Shown here in pieces: positions 1 to 9,089 of a stretch of 64,000 bases of DNA. Each line of letters opens with the position of its first letter. Within the stretch, counting starts at the first letter, position 1. Position numbers and translations under genes: made by a program. Origin of the DNA: Haloarcula litorea (lineage in GTDB: Archaea; Halobacteriota; Halobacteria; Halobacteriales; Haloarculaceae); assembly GCF_029338195.1 (NCBI RefSeq), contig NZ_CP119779.1:2170001-2234000 (forward strand). The letters are read 5' to 3'. Below the pieces are notes generated by a model. The model had not been told where the DNA came from and did not search any database. It saw nothing but the letters and a program-made list of their open reading frames with translations.

Positions 1-394
1 CGACCTCTCGACGGAGGCCGAGCACGTCCTCGGTCAGGAGGTCGGCGAGCACTACTTCATCACCGACTGGCCCAGCGAGATCAAGCCGTTCTACATCAAG
101 GACCACGACGACGACCCCGAGGTGTCGACCGGCTTCGACATGATGCACCCGTCGATGGAACTGGTCTCGGGCGGCCAGCGCGAGCACCGCCACGACCAGC
201 TCGTCGCGGGCTTCGAGCAGCAGGGGCTGGACCCCGAGGCCTTCGAGTACTACACCAAGATGTTCCGCTACGGGATGCCCCCCCACGCAGGCTGGGGCCT
301 CGGCGGCGAACGGCTCGTCATGACGATGCTCGGCCTGGAGAACATCCGGGAGGCCGTCCTCTTCCCGCGAGACCGGCAGCGCCTGTCGCCGTAG
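1..394 (+). CDS. aspS: Aspartate--tRNA ligase AspS, C-terminal part (5' end outside window)
   Basis: Class II aminoacyl-tRNA synthetase that charges tRNA with aspartate in the cytoplasm. Only the last 130 or so residues lie in the window, read from base 2. Visible family features are the [12 protein letters not shown] segment, the VSGGQREHR motif and the motif 3 region [15 protein letters not shown] ending in a short basic tail. The archaeal type can be discriminating or not, which this fragment does not settle. The gene ends in [10 protein letters not shown] and a TAG at 392-394, and two further copies of that tail occur just downstream. Confidence 0.97.
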   Translation, partial: DLSTEAEHVLGQEVGEHYFITDWPSEIKPFYIKDHDDDPEVSTGFDMMHPSMELVSGGQREHRHDQLVAGFEQQGLDPEAFEYYTKMFRYGMPPHAGWGLGGERLVMTMLGLENIREAVLFPRDRQRLSP

Positions 395-452
395 GCGACG
401 GCGCGACCGTCGAGCGGGAGCTCGTCGGACGAGCGGCGCGAGTCCGACGGTG

Positions 453-485
453 TTCCCGCGGGATCGTCAGCGTCTGAGCCCGTAG
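453..485 (+). repeat. Copy 2 of the aspS 3' end, differing only by synonymous changes
   Basis: These 33 bases encode [10 protein letters not shown] and a TAG stop, exactly like aspS 362-394. Five codons differ from aspS (CGA/CGG, GAC/GAT, CGG/CGT, CGC/CGT, TCG/AGC) and all five changes are synonymous. The copy has no start codon or upstream reading frame of its own, so it is a displaced gene tail and not a gene. Confidence 0.85.
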
Positions 486-531
486 GGCGAAGACCTGAGA
501 GCCAGCGAGACGAACGCAGTGAGTCTCGCCG

Positions 532-562
532 GACCGGCAGCGCCTGTCGCCATAGGCGACGG
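532..562 (+). repeat. Copy 3 of the aspS 3' end
   Basis: These 31 bases match 371-401 with one difference, CCG to CCA, which is again a synonymous proline codon. They encode DRQRLSP and TAG, and the match continues past the stop. A 7-base inverted repeat (505-511 with 523-529) lies immediately before the copy. The rest of the spacer 395-643 holds no gene that I can support. Confidence 0.85.
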
Positions 563-643
563 CGGCGAGCGCGGGACGCGGCGTCCCGCGTGCCTCGTCG
601 GATAGTGCCCGAGATTTTTGTTGCGGCAGTCGTCAGGCGGGGT

Positions 644-961
644 ATGGACCGCCAGCGACGCGTCACCGTCGAGGTGGCGGGGACGATCGTCGGGACGCAC
701 CTCCTGTACGCGTTCCTCGTCGACCCCGCCCTGGAGCGTATCGACCCGTCGCTCGCCCTCAGCGACGCCGAGCCGAGCCTCTACACGCCGTTCGGCCGGT
801 TCGGGACGCTCCCGGTCGGGGGGACCGACTTCTCGCAGCCGGCCATCTACGTCTACCTCGCCACGATTTTCGCCGCGTTCGGGCTCTACGTGGCGCTCCG
901 ACGCGACACGCTGACACGGATCGGCGAGCGGTACGCCGTCGCCGACGACCTGGAGAACTGA
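644..961 (+). CDS. Small membrane protein with two transmembrane helices, unknown function
   Basis: The product has 105 residues. A hydrophobic segment near residues 8-27 and a second near 68-86 flank a polar loop, so a hairpin of two membrane helices is likely. The ATG at 644 is preferred over the upstream in-frame start at 590, because the extra 18 residues are basic, unlike a haloarchaeal N terminus, and overlap the repeated aspS tail region. It converges with the halorhodopsin gene, 36 bases away. I recognise no family and infer no function. Confidence 0.7.
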   Translation: MDRQRRVTVEVAGTIVGTHLLYAFLVDPALERIDPSLALSDAEPSLYTPFGRFGTLPVGGTDFSQPAIYVYLATIFAAFGLYVALRRDTLTRIGERYAVADDLEN

Positions 962-997
962 CGGGACCGGGCGAGCCGGTCCGTCGACGCGTGGGGC

Positions 998-1831
998 TCA
1001 GTCGTCGGCGAGGGCGGTGTCGCCGCCCGCCGTTCCGGCCGCGCCGCCGGCGACCGTCGACTGGTTGTTCGCGACCCAGCGCAACAGGAGGAACGCGAAG
1101 AGGTACTTCGCGCCGACGTCGAGCGCGGAGTAGCCCCACGAGGTCAGCCCGACCGACTGGACCAGCGCCAGCCCTTCGACGCCGACCGCCCAGATGATCG
1201 GGTAGCCGAGCCAGAGGACGACCGTCAGGACCCGCAGCGTCCCGAAGATCTCGTCGGTGCCGGCGGCCGCGGCGTTGCTGGGCCACTCGACGAGGATGGC
1301 ATAGAGGACGACGAGGAAGAACGCACAGCTGATGCCGTAGAAGAACCACCGGAGGCCGTACGAGGAGGTGACGAGCGCGGCCGCGAGCCCCGTGACGCAC
1401 ATCCCGATGTCGGCCGCGATGACGGTGAAGAGGTCGGCCCGGTCGACGTCGGCGAGCAGGCCGAGCGCCAGCAGGATCATCGGCGTCGAGAGCGTCCAGG
1501 TGAGGTACCGGCCCCACTGGCTCATCACCTCCTGACCGGCGAGCGCGTGGCCAGCGGGCATCTCGATGAAGCCGACCGTCAGCCCCGAGACCAGCGCCGC
1601 GTAGCTCGATATCGAGACGAGCGGGACGAACAGCGTCGCCGCCCAGATGAACTTGGCCCGTGGGGTCGTCACCGTCCGCCCCATATAGACGAACAGCAGT
1701 ATCGAGAGCCCGGCGAGCGCGATGTTCACCCAGAGCGACGAGGCCAGCAGCACGTCGTTCGCGATGGCCTCGGCCACCTCCGACTGTGTCGCCTGGAGCG
1801 GGACGGTCGACGCCGCTGATGCGAGTGCCAT
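998..1831 (-). CDS. hop: Halorhodopsin, light-driven chloride pump
   Basis: Seven-helix retinal protein of the cytoplasmic membrane, 277 residues, that pumps chloride inward on illumination. The ion-selectivity triad on helix C is T111-S115-A122, the TSA signature of halorhodopsins, instead of the D-T-D of proton pumps. The retinal lysine is K242 in the helix G motif LDVGAK, with D238 as the bacteriorhodopsin Asp212 equivalent. The helix C stretch YLTWTLSTPMILLALGLL is nearly identical to that of Natronomonas-type halorhodopsins. The ATG at 1831 lies about 26 bases after a TATA-like element, which fits a leaderless mRNA. A Bat-type regulator gene lies about 1.4 kb upstream on the same strand. 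Confidence 0.97.
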   Translation of the reverse strand: MALASAASTVPLQATQSEVAEAIANDVLLASSLWVNIALAGLSILLFVYMGRTVTTPRAKFIWAATLFVPLVSISSYAALVSGLTVGFIEMPAGHALAGQEVMSQWGRYLTWTLSTPMILLALGLLADVDRADLFTVIAADIGMCVTGLAAALVTSSYGLRWFFYGISCAFFLVVLYAILVEWPSNAAAAGTDEIFGTLRVLTVVLWLGYPIIWAVGVEGLALVQSVGLTSWGYSALDVGAKYLFAFLLLRWVANNQSTVAGGAAGTAGGDTALADD

Positions 1832-1852
1832 ACACTGACCGTACGTAGCTAT

Positions 1853-1862
1853 CGCATAAACG
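1853..1862 (-). promoter_or_regulatory. TATA-like element of hop
   Basis: On the minus strand this reads CGTTTATGCG, centred 26 bases before the hop start codon. That is the archaeal TATA-box distance for a transcript starting at or next to the ATG. No Shine-Dalgarno sequence is seen. Confidence 0.55.
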
Positions 1863-1916
1863 GACAGACCCGAATCGTATCGGTACGGCCGTGTCGGCGA
1901 GCCGTTACGGGGCCCG

Positions 1917-2678
1917 CTACTCGGGGAACAGCTCCGCCTCGCGTTCGATGGCCTCGATGCGGGCGACCTCGTCGTCGGTCAGGACCAGCTCCGCGGCCGC
2001 GAGGTTCGCCTCGAGGTGTGCGCGACTCGACGCCTTCGGGATCGTCACCACCGGGTCGTAGCTGGTCGCCCAGGCGATGCTGACCGCCGCCGGCGACGTG
2101 TCGTGGTCGTCGGCGATCGCGCGGATCGTCGGGTCGTCGAACACCGCGCCCCCCGCCAGCGGGGAGTACGCGACCAGCGGGTAGCCGCCCTCCCGGGCGT
2201 CGGCGAGCAGGTCCTCGGACCAGAAGAAGGGGTGGAACTCGACCTGGTGGGCGGCGACGGCGTCGAGGTGCTCGCGGGCCGTCGCCAGCTGGTCGGGTTC
2301 GAAGTTCGAGAGGCCGACGCGGTCGGTCAGGCCAGCCTCGCGGACCTCCTCGAGCGCGGGCAGCGTCGCCGCCGGATCGTAGTCGCCGCGGGGTCGGTGG
2401 ACGTACAGCAGGTCAACTCGATCGAGTCCGAGCCGGTCGAGGCTGGCCTCGGTCCCCGGACGGACGTCGGCGCTCGCGAGGCTGTCGATCCAGAGCTTCG
2501 TCGCGACCGTCAGATCGCCGCGGTCGGCGTCGGCCGCGGCGACGCCGCTCCCGACCACGCCCTCGTTGTCGTAGATCTGTGCGGTGTCGAGGTGTCGGTA
2601 GCCGGCGTCGACGGCCGCCGTGACCGTCGCCGGGTCGTCGATCCCCATCGTTCCGAGTCCGACCGGTGGGAGGTGCAC
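1917..2678 (-). CDS. Aldo/keto reductase
   Basis: NAD(P)H-dependent oxidoreductase with a TIM-barrel fold, 253 residues, slightly shorter than most family members. The catalytic tetrad is visible: D31 and Y36 in GYRHLDTAQIYDNE, K61 in VATKLWI and H94 in LLYVHRP. The IPKASSRAHLEANL segment near the C terminus is the usual cofactor phosphate-binding loop. The N terminus MHLPPVGLGTMGI is normal for the family, supporting the ATG at 2678. The substrate cannot be read from the sequence; haloarchaeal relatives are annotated as dehydrogenases of sugars or aldehydes. Confidence 0.93.
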   Translation of the reverse strand: MHLPPVGLGTMGIDDPATVTAAVDAGYRHLDTAQIYDNEGVVGSGVAAADADRGDLTVATKLWIDSLASADVRPGTEASLDRLGLDRVDLLYVHRPRGDYDPAATLPALEEVREAGLTDRVGLSNFEPDQLATAREHLDAVAAHQVEFHPFFWSEDLLADAREGGYPLVAYSPLAGGAVFDDPTIRAIADDHDTSPAAVSIAWATSYDPVVTIPKASSRAHLEANLAAAELVLTDDEVARIEAIEREAELFPE

Positions 2679-2715
2679 ACCCGACAGAGGGCGGCGAGGG
2701 GAAAGGAGCTATCGA

Positions 2716-3123
2716 TCAGAACTCGTCGCGTTCCGTGACCGCCGTGGCGTGGGTCGCCCACTTCTCGACGGTCGGCGACCCCCAGTACTTGACAGCGCCG
2801 CTCCGCTCGTCGAAGTCGAGGATGCCGAGGTCGTGCAGGAACGGCAAGTGCGTCTCGGTCAGCGCCGTCTCAACGGCCTCGACCGTCGTCTCCGACTCCG
2901 GTAGGTCGCTTTCCGCTCCCCGTCTCGCCACCGCCGTCGCCAGCGCGCGGACCTCGACGGCGGCGTCGTCGCTGGTGGAGAGGTGATAACAGACCGCTCG
3001 CCGCCGCCAGTCCGACAGGACGGTGAACGCGTCGTCGACGATCGGCGTCGTGAGCCCGCGGTCCTCCGGCGTCATCCCCTGCCACTCCTCCCGTTCCGGA
3101 CCTGCTCGTGGCTGGTCGCTCAT
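2716..3123 (-). CDS. DUF7344-type winged-helix protein
   Basis: Haloarchaeal putative transcriptional regulator of 135 residues. The core, starting near residue 30 (DDAFTVLSDWRRRAVCYHL) and running to KYWGSP, follows the DUF7344 pattern of a winged-helix fold in which a short helix is followed by a TETHLPFLHDLGILDFDE stretch. The ATG at 3123 is the first in frame. It lies between the aldo/keto reductase and the Bat-type regulator on the same strand, but the gap to the regulator contains a short inverted repeat (CCTAG-AAAG-CTAGG) and probably its own promoter. The target genes are unknown. Confidence 0.8.
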   Translation of the reverse strand: MSDQPRAGPEREEWQGMTPEDRGLTTPIVDDAFTVLSDWRRRAVCYHLSTSDDAAVEVRALATAVARRGAESDLPESETTVEAVETALTETHLPFLHDLGILDFDERSGAVKYWGSPTVEKWATHATAVTERDEF

Positions 3124-3184
3124 AGGCGACTAAGCCCTAGTGAGTGAGACACATCAACGTACCACCTAGAAAGCTAGGCGGACA

Positions 3185-5587
3185 TCACCCGTCGAACAGG
3201 GCGTCGAGGAGGTTCCGCTGGGCGCGCCGGAGGTGCTGGTGGAGCGTCGGCGAGGAGATGTCAAGGGTCTCCGAGAGCTGTTCGGCCGTCGTGTCCCGGG
3301 GCCACTCGTAGTACCCCGCCAGGAACGCCGCGCGCAGGACCTCCTGCTGTCGGTCGGTGAGCCTGTCCCTGAGTGTCGACTCGTCGGGCGGGCCGATGGA
3401 GCCACGCTCGCGCTCCTGTTTCGCGGTCAGCGTGAACGACTCTCCCGCCTCGGCGAGCCGCTCGCGGATCGTCCGCGGTTCGGCATCGGTCGGTGCCTCG
3501 ACGGTGACTGTGGTGCCCGTCTCGTCCGCCGTGACCTCGACGGGACGGGCCCCCACGTCGAGCAGGAGCGACTGGTAGGTCTCGGTCGTGCGGAGTTCGA
3601 GCGCCCCGCCGTCGTCGTCGCTCCTGACGACCCGCGCTTCCAGAACCTTCGCCCGGTCGCGGAGGTCGTCGACGACCCGCTCGGCCGGCGCGCCGCTCAC
3701 GTCGAGGTACTGGAGCATCTGGTCGTCGACGGGGACGCAGCCGGTGGCCTCGAACCGACAGCCGTGGGCCTGTGCCACCGCGGCCAGGCAGGTCTCCGTG
3801 CCGTCGGCCGCGAACTCCAGTTCGAGCACGCGGTCCTCCGAGAGCAGTTGTCGCGTCTGGGTCGCACCGACGACGAACCCGACCGTCTCGCCCAGGACCT
3901 CGAAGCTCTCGACGACCCGATCGCCGAACGCGCCGGTCCGGGCGGCGTAGACGACGAGGATGCCGTGGACCGCCTCCTCGTGTCGGAGCGGGACGACCGC
4001 CGCCGACCGGAACCCTCGGTCCAGCGCCTCCGCGTGCCAGCCGGACATGGTCGACTCCGCTCTCACGTCGTCGACGACCTGTGTCTCGCCCGTCTCGAAG
4101 GCGCGCGCGCCGGGACCGTTGGCCCTCGTCTCCTCGTCCGCGCGGCTGTGGATGAGGTCGAGGTAGTCGGCCTCGCCGCCCGCGCTCGTCCGGACGGCGA
4201 TCCGGTCGTCGGCACCGGTCGGTTCGCCGACCCAGGCGAACTCGAAGAGGTCCGACTCGACGAGCCGTTCACACAGCGTCGTCTCGATCTCGTCGCGGGT
4301 CGCCGCCGACCCCAGCGCCCGGATGACGTCCTGGATGAGCGACTGGACCCGCGCGAGCGTCGCGAGCTCGTCGCGCTGTGCCGCGACCTCGCGCTGGCGC
4401 TTCTTGCGCTCGGTGATGTCCTGGTGGATCCCGACCGCCCGGACCGGGTCGCCGTCCTCGTCGCGCTCGAAGACGCGACCGATGTCACGGATCCACTTGT
4501 AGTCGCCGTCTTTCGTCCGCAGCCGGTGATCGTTCTCGTAGATGTCGGTCCCGCCGTCGAGGTGCGTCTGGATGTCCGTCCACGTCCGGTCGATGTCGTC
4601 CGGGTGGACCAGGTCCTCCCAGGTCTCGACTCGCGCCGGGAGGTCGTCGAGGACGTATCCCAACATCCCCGCCCACCGCTCGTCGAAGGTCACCTCCCCG
4701 GTCTGGACGTTCCAGTCCCAGACGCCGAGTTCGGCCCCCTCGAGCGCGAGTTCGAGCCGTTCTTTCGTCTCCGAGAGCTCCCGCTTTTGCTGCTGGTAGG
4801 TCGTCACGTCGTGGGCGATCGTCAGCGCCGCCATCACCGTCCCCTCGTGGTCCCGCAGTGGGACCGTCCGGACCTCGTACTCGCGGCCCTCGAACTGCGT
4901 GTCGTACGTGTACGCCTCTCCGTCGAGTGCCGTCCGGTAGGCACGTTCGAGCCGCTCCGCCCGCGGTGGGTCGAACACTTCCCGCGGTGTCCGGCCGACG
5001 AGGTCCTCGGGGTCGATGCTGGCGTCCTCGAAGGCCGACCCGCCGGCGCTCGTGTACCGCATCGCCTCGTCGACGACGAACACCGCTCCCCCGGGGAACT
5101 CCTCGAGCAGCCCCTCCAGCAGTCGGGTGCGGGCGTTTCCGGGGTCGGCCCCGACCGCTCCGTGGCTGTCGGCGCTCCCGTCGTCGGCGACGGCGACCGC
5201 TCGCTCGGCCAGCGCCGCGCCGTCGGCGGCGTCGGTCGGGACCACCGTCGTCGCCGCCTCCGCGAGCGCTCCGTCGCCGGTCGGCGGCTCCTCGACGGCG
5301 AGGACGGTCGGGCAGTCGACGATCGACAGGAGCTCGGTCGGATCGCCGAGCTCCGCGGGCTGGACGACCACACAGTCCGGTGCCGTCGCCGCCGCGACGT
5401 CGGCCGCTGCCGCGGTCGAGCCCGCGGTCGAGACGGTCAGCTCCGGCCGTTCGCGCGTCATCGCGATTCGGTTCGTCTCGCGCGTCGCCGCGTCGCCACT
5501 GACGTACAACACGTCGAGTCGGTCCCCGACCGGGCCCGGCCGAAGGGGGGCAGGCCTCGACTCGCCGCTCGGTGGTCGTTCTGTCAT
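3185..5587 (-). CDS. Bat-type regulator: receiver-like, PAS, PAS, GAF, HTH_10
   Basis: Soluble multidomain sensor-regulator of 800 residues, related to the bacterioopsin activator Bat. In order it has a degenerate receiver-like domain (about 22-130), a PAS domain (about 150-265), a PAS_3/PAC domain with WDWN and the HPDD and DITERKK motifs (about 270-395), a GAF domain (about 405-565), the Bat-specific middle domain, and a C-terminal HTH_10 beginning LTDRQQEVLRAAFLAGYYEWPR. The usual phospho-acceptor pattern of receivers is not clear, so it is probably not phosphorylated like a classical response regulator. It lies upstream of hop on the same strand, which suggests light- or redox-linked control, but no operator was identified. 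Confidence 0.92.
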   Translation of the reverse strand: MTERPPSGESRPAPLRPGPVGDRLDVLYVSGDAATRETNRIAMTRERPELTVSTAGSTAAAADVAAATAPDCVVVQPAELGDPTELLSIVDCPTVLAVEEPPTGDGALAEAATTVVPTDAADGAALAERAVAVADDGSADSHGAVGADPGNARTRLLEGLLEEFPGGAVFVVDEAMRYTSAGGSAFEDASIDPEDLVGRTPREVFDPPRAERLERAYRTALDGEAYTYDTQFEGREYEVRTVPLRDHEGTVMAALTIAHDVTTYQQQKRELSETKERLELALEGAELGVWDWNVQTGEVTFDERWAGMLGYVLDDLPARVETWEDLVHPDDIDRTWTDIQTHLDGGTDIYENDHRLRTKDGDYKWIRDIGRVFERDEDGDPVRAVGIHQDITERKKRQREVAAQRDELATLARVQSLIQDVIRALGSAATRDEIETTLCERLVESDLFEFAWVGEPTGADDRIAVRTSAGGEADYLDLIHSRADEETRANGPGARAFETGETQVVDDVRAESTMSGWHAEALDRGFRSAAVVPLRHEEAVHGILVVYAARTGAFGDRVVESFEVLGETVGFVVGATQTRQLLSEDRVLELEFAADGTETCLAAVAQAHGCRFEATGCVPVDDQMLQYLDVSGAPAERVVDDLRDRAKVLEARVVRSDDDGGALELRTTETYQSLLLDVGARPVEVTADETGTTVTVEAPTDAEPRTIRERLAEAGESFTLTAKQERERGSIGPPDESTLRDRLTDRQQEVLRAAFLAGYYEWPRDTTAEQLSETLDISSPTLHQHLRRAQRNLLDALFDG

Positions 5588-5671
5588 CGTGAGCGTGTCT
5601 GTGAGATGTTGACGGGAATCACACGTCCCCCGGACAAGACACTGTCGGTCAGTTTCACGCCACAGCGGCGG

Positions 5672-5917
5672 TCAGTCGCCGCCGGCCGCCTCGGCGACCC
5701 CGATCAGCGAGCTCCAGGTGTTACAGCCGGCCCGCAGCGCCACCAGGTCGTCGGCCTCGACGGTCACTTCCAGGACGGCCCCGTCGCGGGCGAGCGCGGC
5801 CGTGGTGCGGTCGCCGTCGATCGCGCCGATCTCCGGGCGGACGCTGCGCTCGACGCGGCGAGCGCGCTCCGAACTCCCGTAGTCCAGCGTGAGAACGGTG
5901 CGGTGGGGCGGCGTCAA
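5672..5917 (-). CDS. pcc1: KEOPS complex subunit Pcc1, TTG start
   Basis: Dimerisation subunit of KEOPS, the complex that makes the threonylcarbamoyl modification of tRNA A37. The product has 81 residues, matching archaeal Pcc1, and shows the [24 protein letters not shown] opening (residues 6-29) and the C-terminal helix region [15 protein letters not shown]. No ATG or GTG is available at the right place. The TTG at 5917 overlaps the rpoP stop (AATTGA), so translation is probably coupled. It is the last gene of the rpl37ae-rpoP-pcc1 operon. Confidence 0.9.
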   Translation of the reverse strand: MTPPHRTVLTLDYGSSERARRVERSVRPEIGAIDGDRTTAALARDGAVLEVTVEADDLVALRAGCNTWSSLIGVAEAAGGD

Positions 5918-6048
5918 TTGACGTCGATCTCTTTGACGTCGGGGGACCGCTCCTTGAGCAGGACGCGGTGGCCGCAGTACGGACAGCGGACGCCGCCGTA
6001 CTCGTCGAGCGTCACGTCGCGCTTGCAGCGAGAACACTTGTAGCTCAT
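5914..6048 (-). CDS. rpoP: DNA-directed RNA polymerase subunit P (Rpo12)
   Basis: Zinc-ribbon subunit of archaeal RNA polymerase, the counterpart of eukaryotic Rpb12. It has 44 residues with the two knuckles CSRC at 5-8 and CPYC at 22-25, the usual size and motif spacing. The ATG at 6048 is 26 bases downstream of the rpl37ae stop and the stop codon overlaps the pcc1 TTG start, so the three genes are one transcription unit. Confidence 0.95.
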   Translation of the reverse strand: MSYKCSRCKRDVTLDEYGGVRCPYCGHRVLLKERSPDVKEIDVN

Positions 6049-6074
6049 AGCTGTAGGAAGTGACTGGAGCGGCT

Positions 6075-6353
6075 TCAGTCCTCTTCTTCGGAGAGGGCCG
6101 CGCGGATGGAGCGACGGACGGTCTTGCCGCCGGGGGTCTCGGGCGTGTAGCTGCCGCCGGTGTACTTGTAGCCACAGTAGCTGCACTCCCAGATGCCCGT
6201 GCCGGCGCGGTCGACGCGGTCCTCGCCGCACTCGGGACAGGTGTGGTCCTCGTTCATCTCCGACTCGATCTCTGCGACGCGGCGGCGGGCGACACGACCG
6301 TACCGAGCGCCGAATCGGCCGGCGCTCCCGGTTCGTCCCTGGTTCTCGGCCAT
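6075..6353 (-). CDS. rpl37ae: 50S ribosomal protein L37Ae
   Basis: Zinc-finger protein of the large ribosomal subunit (eL43), 92 residues. The zinc ligands are C39 and C42 (CPEC) and C57 and C60 (CSYC), followed by the [18 protein letters not shown] stretch typical of the family. The start [19 protein letters not shown] is the canonical archaeal N terminus. A TATA-like CATAAG at about 6381-6386 lies close to 30 bases upstream, which indicates a short or absent leader. It is the first gene of the operon with rpoP and pcc1. Confidence 0.96.
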   Translation of the reverse strand: MAENQGRTGSAGRFGARYGRVARRRVAEIESEMNEDHTCPECGEDRVDRAGTGIWECSYCGYKYTGGSYTPETPGGKTVRRSIRAALSEEED

Positions 6354-6468
6354 AGTACTCTCTTGTCGGCCCAACGGCCACATAAGCCCTTCGAGACGGG
6401 GATGGGTGGGAGCGCCCCGCCGCCCTGCCACAGCACCTATCTGCCTGGATGTGAAAGCACAGGCTGCC

Positions 6469-6693
6469 ATGGACGAAGTACTCGAAGTCGCGGACGTCGT
6501 CGCGGACTCCGGGTTCGAGGGCATCGTCACGTGGTTACTGCGCCTCGTCGGGCTGCTCGCGCTGCTCGCGGGGCTCGGACTGTGGCTGTTCACGGAGATG
6601 GGGCTGCTCTGGGTGCCGGCACTGCTCGTCGTCGCGGGCCTCGTGTTGCTCGTGGCACCGAGCGTCCTGCTGGCGCTCGCCGAGCTGGCCTGA
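6469..6693 (+). CDS. Small two-helix membrane protein, unknown function
   Basis: The product has 74 residues with two strongly hydrophobic segments (about 21-41 and 47-68) and a short acidic N terminus [11 protein letters not shown], which supports the ATG at 6469. It is transcribed divergently from rpl37ae. I recognise no family, and the composition shows only that it is a probable inner-membrane hairpin. Confidence 0.7.
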   Translation: MDEVLEVADVVADSGFEGIVTWLLRLVGLLALLAGLGLWLFTEMGLLWVPALLVVAGLVLLVAPSVLLALAELA

Positions 6694-6829
6694 CAGCCCG
6701 ACCGCTCGGGCCCGAACGGGCGGCCGATGGCCGCCGACGGGCTCCGGGCCGGACTCGACCGCGTCGCATCACCGACCAGCGGCCGCCTCGCGGAGCGGGA
6801 GGTCTTGCTCGCCGGCGTCGCCGACCGAC

Positions 6830-7567
6830 TCACTCCTCCTGCAGCTCGGCCTCGACGAGCGCCTCGTTGAGGTCGGCCCGGACGTGCTCGCCCAGCTCGC
6901 GGTCGCCGGCCGTCGTCACGACGCGGTTCTCCTGGACGCTGGAGCCGTCGCGGATGAGCACCCGGACGTTGCCGTTGGCGTCGGCGCGGGTCGCCTTCGC
7001 CCGCACGCCGGTCCGGGAGCCCGAGCCGCCGGCGTCGATCGGCCCGGGGATGACCTTCTTGACGTGGGGGTGGCCGGCGACGGTCTGGACCGCCCGCTGG
7101 CCGGCGCGGCCGCCGATCAGCGTCGAGTGGCTCCCGCCCAGCTTCTCCGCGGGGGCGGCCTCGACCACCTCCAGGGCCGGCTCGCCCTGCCGGTCCAGCA
7201 CGCGCTGGACGGGGGCCTCGCCCTCGACGCGGTAGAACTCGTTGTGCAGCTGGCCGCGGACGGCGTCGATGACCGCGCGCTCGCCGGTGACGTACACCTC
7301 GTCGGGTCGCTTGCGCCGGACCTCGTCGGCGATCAGGCCCGCGAAGTTCCGCAGTTCGACGACCGCGGCCTCGTCGCCGTCGCTCGCCCCGTCCTCGGGC
7401 GTGGTCGTGATCGTCCGCTCGCCGACGACCGCCTCGTCGGCGATACAGGTCACGGTCGCCCGCTCGCGGCCGAGTTCGAGGACGACGGCGTCGGCGTTGG
7501 CGGTGTGACACACCAGGCAGTAGTCGCCCGGGCGGTCGAGCGGTGTGGCACACTGCCGACACTCCAT
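6830..7567 (-). CDS. DUF2103 metal-binding-like protein
   Basis: Archaeal conserved protein of 245 residues, known as DUF2103. It opens with a zinc-ribbon-like pattern MECRQC and CLVC (cysteines 3, 6, 17 and 20). The conserved [33 protein letters not shown] and [20 protein letters not shown] segments follow, and the last two are the family hallmark. The biochemical role is not established; the zinc knuckles suggest RNA or metal binding. It sits just downstream of truD on the same strand, 61 bases apart. Confidence 0.88.
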   Translation of the reverse strand: MECRQCATPLDRPGDYCLVCHTANADAVVLELGRERATVTCIADEAVVGERTITTTPEDGASDGDEAAVVELRNFAGLIADEVRRKRPDEVYVTGERAVIDAVRGQLHNEFYRVEGEAPVQRVLDRQGEPALEVVEAAPAEKLGGSHSTLIGGRAGQRAVQTVAGHPHVKKVIPGPIDAGGSGSRTGVRAKATRADANGNVRVLIRDGSSVQENRVVTTAGDRELGEHVRADLNEALVEAELQEE

Positions 7568-7628
7568 ACGTGGCCGTACGGTCGCTGGCGCGGATAAGCG
7601 AGACGGTTCGGGCTCGCGCCCGTCGGCG

Positions 7629-8999
7629 TCACTCGTCGGGGTCGCCCTTCCGGAACTCCCGCAACACGACCGTCGCGTAACTGCCCTTCGGCAGCGCGAA
7701 CGAGAAGGCCAGATCGTCGTCCTGACGGGCGACGCCGAGGTCGGTCCGCAGCAGGATCGCCCGCCGGGTCCCCGTGCTGTGGAACGCGCCGGGTAGGTCG
7801 AAGTCCGACGGAGCCAGTCCCACGTCGGCGAGCACCGCCCGCTCGATGTCGCCCTGCTCGCCGTCGGCCAGCTCGGTCTCGGTGCCGACCAGCGGCGCGG
7901 TGACGAACGCCCGGCCGCGCTCGCAGTGGCGCTCGACGGTCCGCAGACGCGACGCGTCGACCCGCTGGGTCCGGTCGGGGTCCGGCAGCGGGAGGTCGTC
8001 GGGTGCCTCGCTGTCGGAGAAGCACACCACGTCCCCCTCGACCGGCCGGTGGAAGGGCAGCCCGCGCGCCAGCCGTTCGGAGAGGACGCGGTTGAACACG
8101 TACGACTGGGCGGCGTTGACGAACAGCGTCTGGAGGTTCTCGGGGAGTTCCTCGATGGCCGCGCGGTAGTCCCCGGGGCCGTCGGCGGACTCGGCCAGCC
8201 GGTGACACATCGACCGCTCGAACCCCAGCGACCGGGGCAGGCGGTCCAGCGCGCCCGCCCAGTCGCGGGTCTCCTCGGCGTAGGCCCGGGCGTCCTGCGT
8301 GGCCTCGGGTTCTCGCTCGCTGGGGTTGCCGACGTAGGCCAGGACCGCCCCCTCCCAGTCCCCGCGGGCGATGGCGAGACCGACCTCGTGGGTGACGGGC
8401 CGTCGGGAGCCAAAGCGCTGCTGGCCGAAGTAGTTCGGGACGCCGACGGTCCGCTCGCCGTCCGGGAGCGTCGGAGTGGCGTCGCCGCCGTCGCCGTCCT
8501 CGCCGGCCGCGAACGCCCGGAGGTCGGCCAGGACGCTGGCGGCGTTCTCGGGCCGGTCGGCGTCCCGGACGCGGATCTCGAAGGCGTTGCCGGCGAGGTC
8601 CCCGAACAGGACCGGTCGGCCCGCGCGACCGACGACCTCGACGGTCGCGCCGTCGATCGCGGGCAGGTCGCCGGGGTCGATCCCCTTCACGGAGAACAGC
8701 TGTCGCGTGACGGCGCGCTTGTCCTTCGTGCCGGCCCAGGACACCCGCTCGCGGGAGACCCCCAGCCGGTCCGAGAGCTCGCTCGCGAAGTCGTTGGTGT
8801 CCCAGTTGCGGAGTTCGACCCGGAGGACCAGGTGCGGGTACCCGCCGGTGTCGGCGTCGACGGGCGCGGTGTCGAACGCCTCCAGTTCGGTCACGCGGAA
8901 GTCCTCCGGGGCGACCCGCAGGCGGCCGCCCACGCCGTCGGCGTCGCTGACGTAGTGTGCCATACCGACGGTCCGCTCGATGGGGTGGGCCTCGCGCAT
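7629..8999 (-). CDS. truD: tRNA pseudouridine(13) synthase TruD
   Basis: Converts uridine 13 of tRNA to pseudouridine. The 456-residue product has the usual archaeal length with the inserted TRUD domain. The catalytic aspartate is D93 in [13 protein letters not shown], and the family motifs [19 protein letters not shown] and the [11 protein letters not shown] stretch are present. The start [13 protein letters not shown] is shared by haloarchaeal homologues, so the ATG at 8999 is chosen over the internal methionine 13. It is divergent from the transporter gene that begins at 9090. Confidence 0.95.
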   Translation of the reverse strand: MREAHPIERTVGMAHYVSDADGVGGRLRVAPEDFRVTELEAFDTAPVDADTGGYPHLVLRVELRNWDTNDFASELSDRLGVSRERVSWAGTKDKRAVTRQLFSVKGIDPGDLPAIDGATVEVVGRAGRPVLFGDLAGNAFEIRVRDADRPENAASVLADLRAFAAGEDGDGGDATPTLPDGERTVGVPNYFGQQRFGSRRPVTHEVGLAIARGDWEGAVLAYVGNPSEREPEATQDARAYAEETRDWAGALDRLPRSLGFERSMCHRLAESADGPGDYRAAIEELPENLQTLFVNAAQSYVFNRVLSERLARGLPFHRPVEGDVVCFSDSEAPDDLPLPDPDRTQRVDASRLRTVERHCERGRAFVTAPLVGTETELADGEQGDIERAVLADVGLAPSDFDLPGAFHSTGTRRAILLRTDLGVARQDDDLAFSFALPKGSYATVVLREFRKGDPDE

Positions 9000-9089
9000 A
9001 CCGGACGGTGGCCCGCGCCCGGGATCAGTGCTCCGGACCGAAGGCGTTAGCAGGCAGACGTATGAGGATCGAACCGGTAGACGCGAACG

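Noticed and set aside
504-530. Inverted repeat between aspS tail copies considered as a terminator.
   Set aside because: The stem is 7 bases with an 11-base loop and no T-tract follows. Such strings are frequent in GC-rich haloarchaeal spacers.
3233-6043. Long plus-strand open frame opposite the Bat-type regulator and pcc1.
   Set aside because: GC-rich third positions keep antisense frames open. Its translation is rich in R, V and D with no motifs, and the minus strand has clear PAS, GAF and HTH domains.
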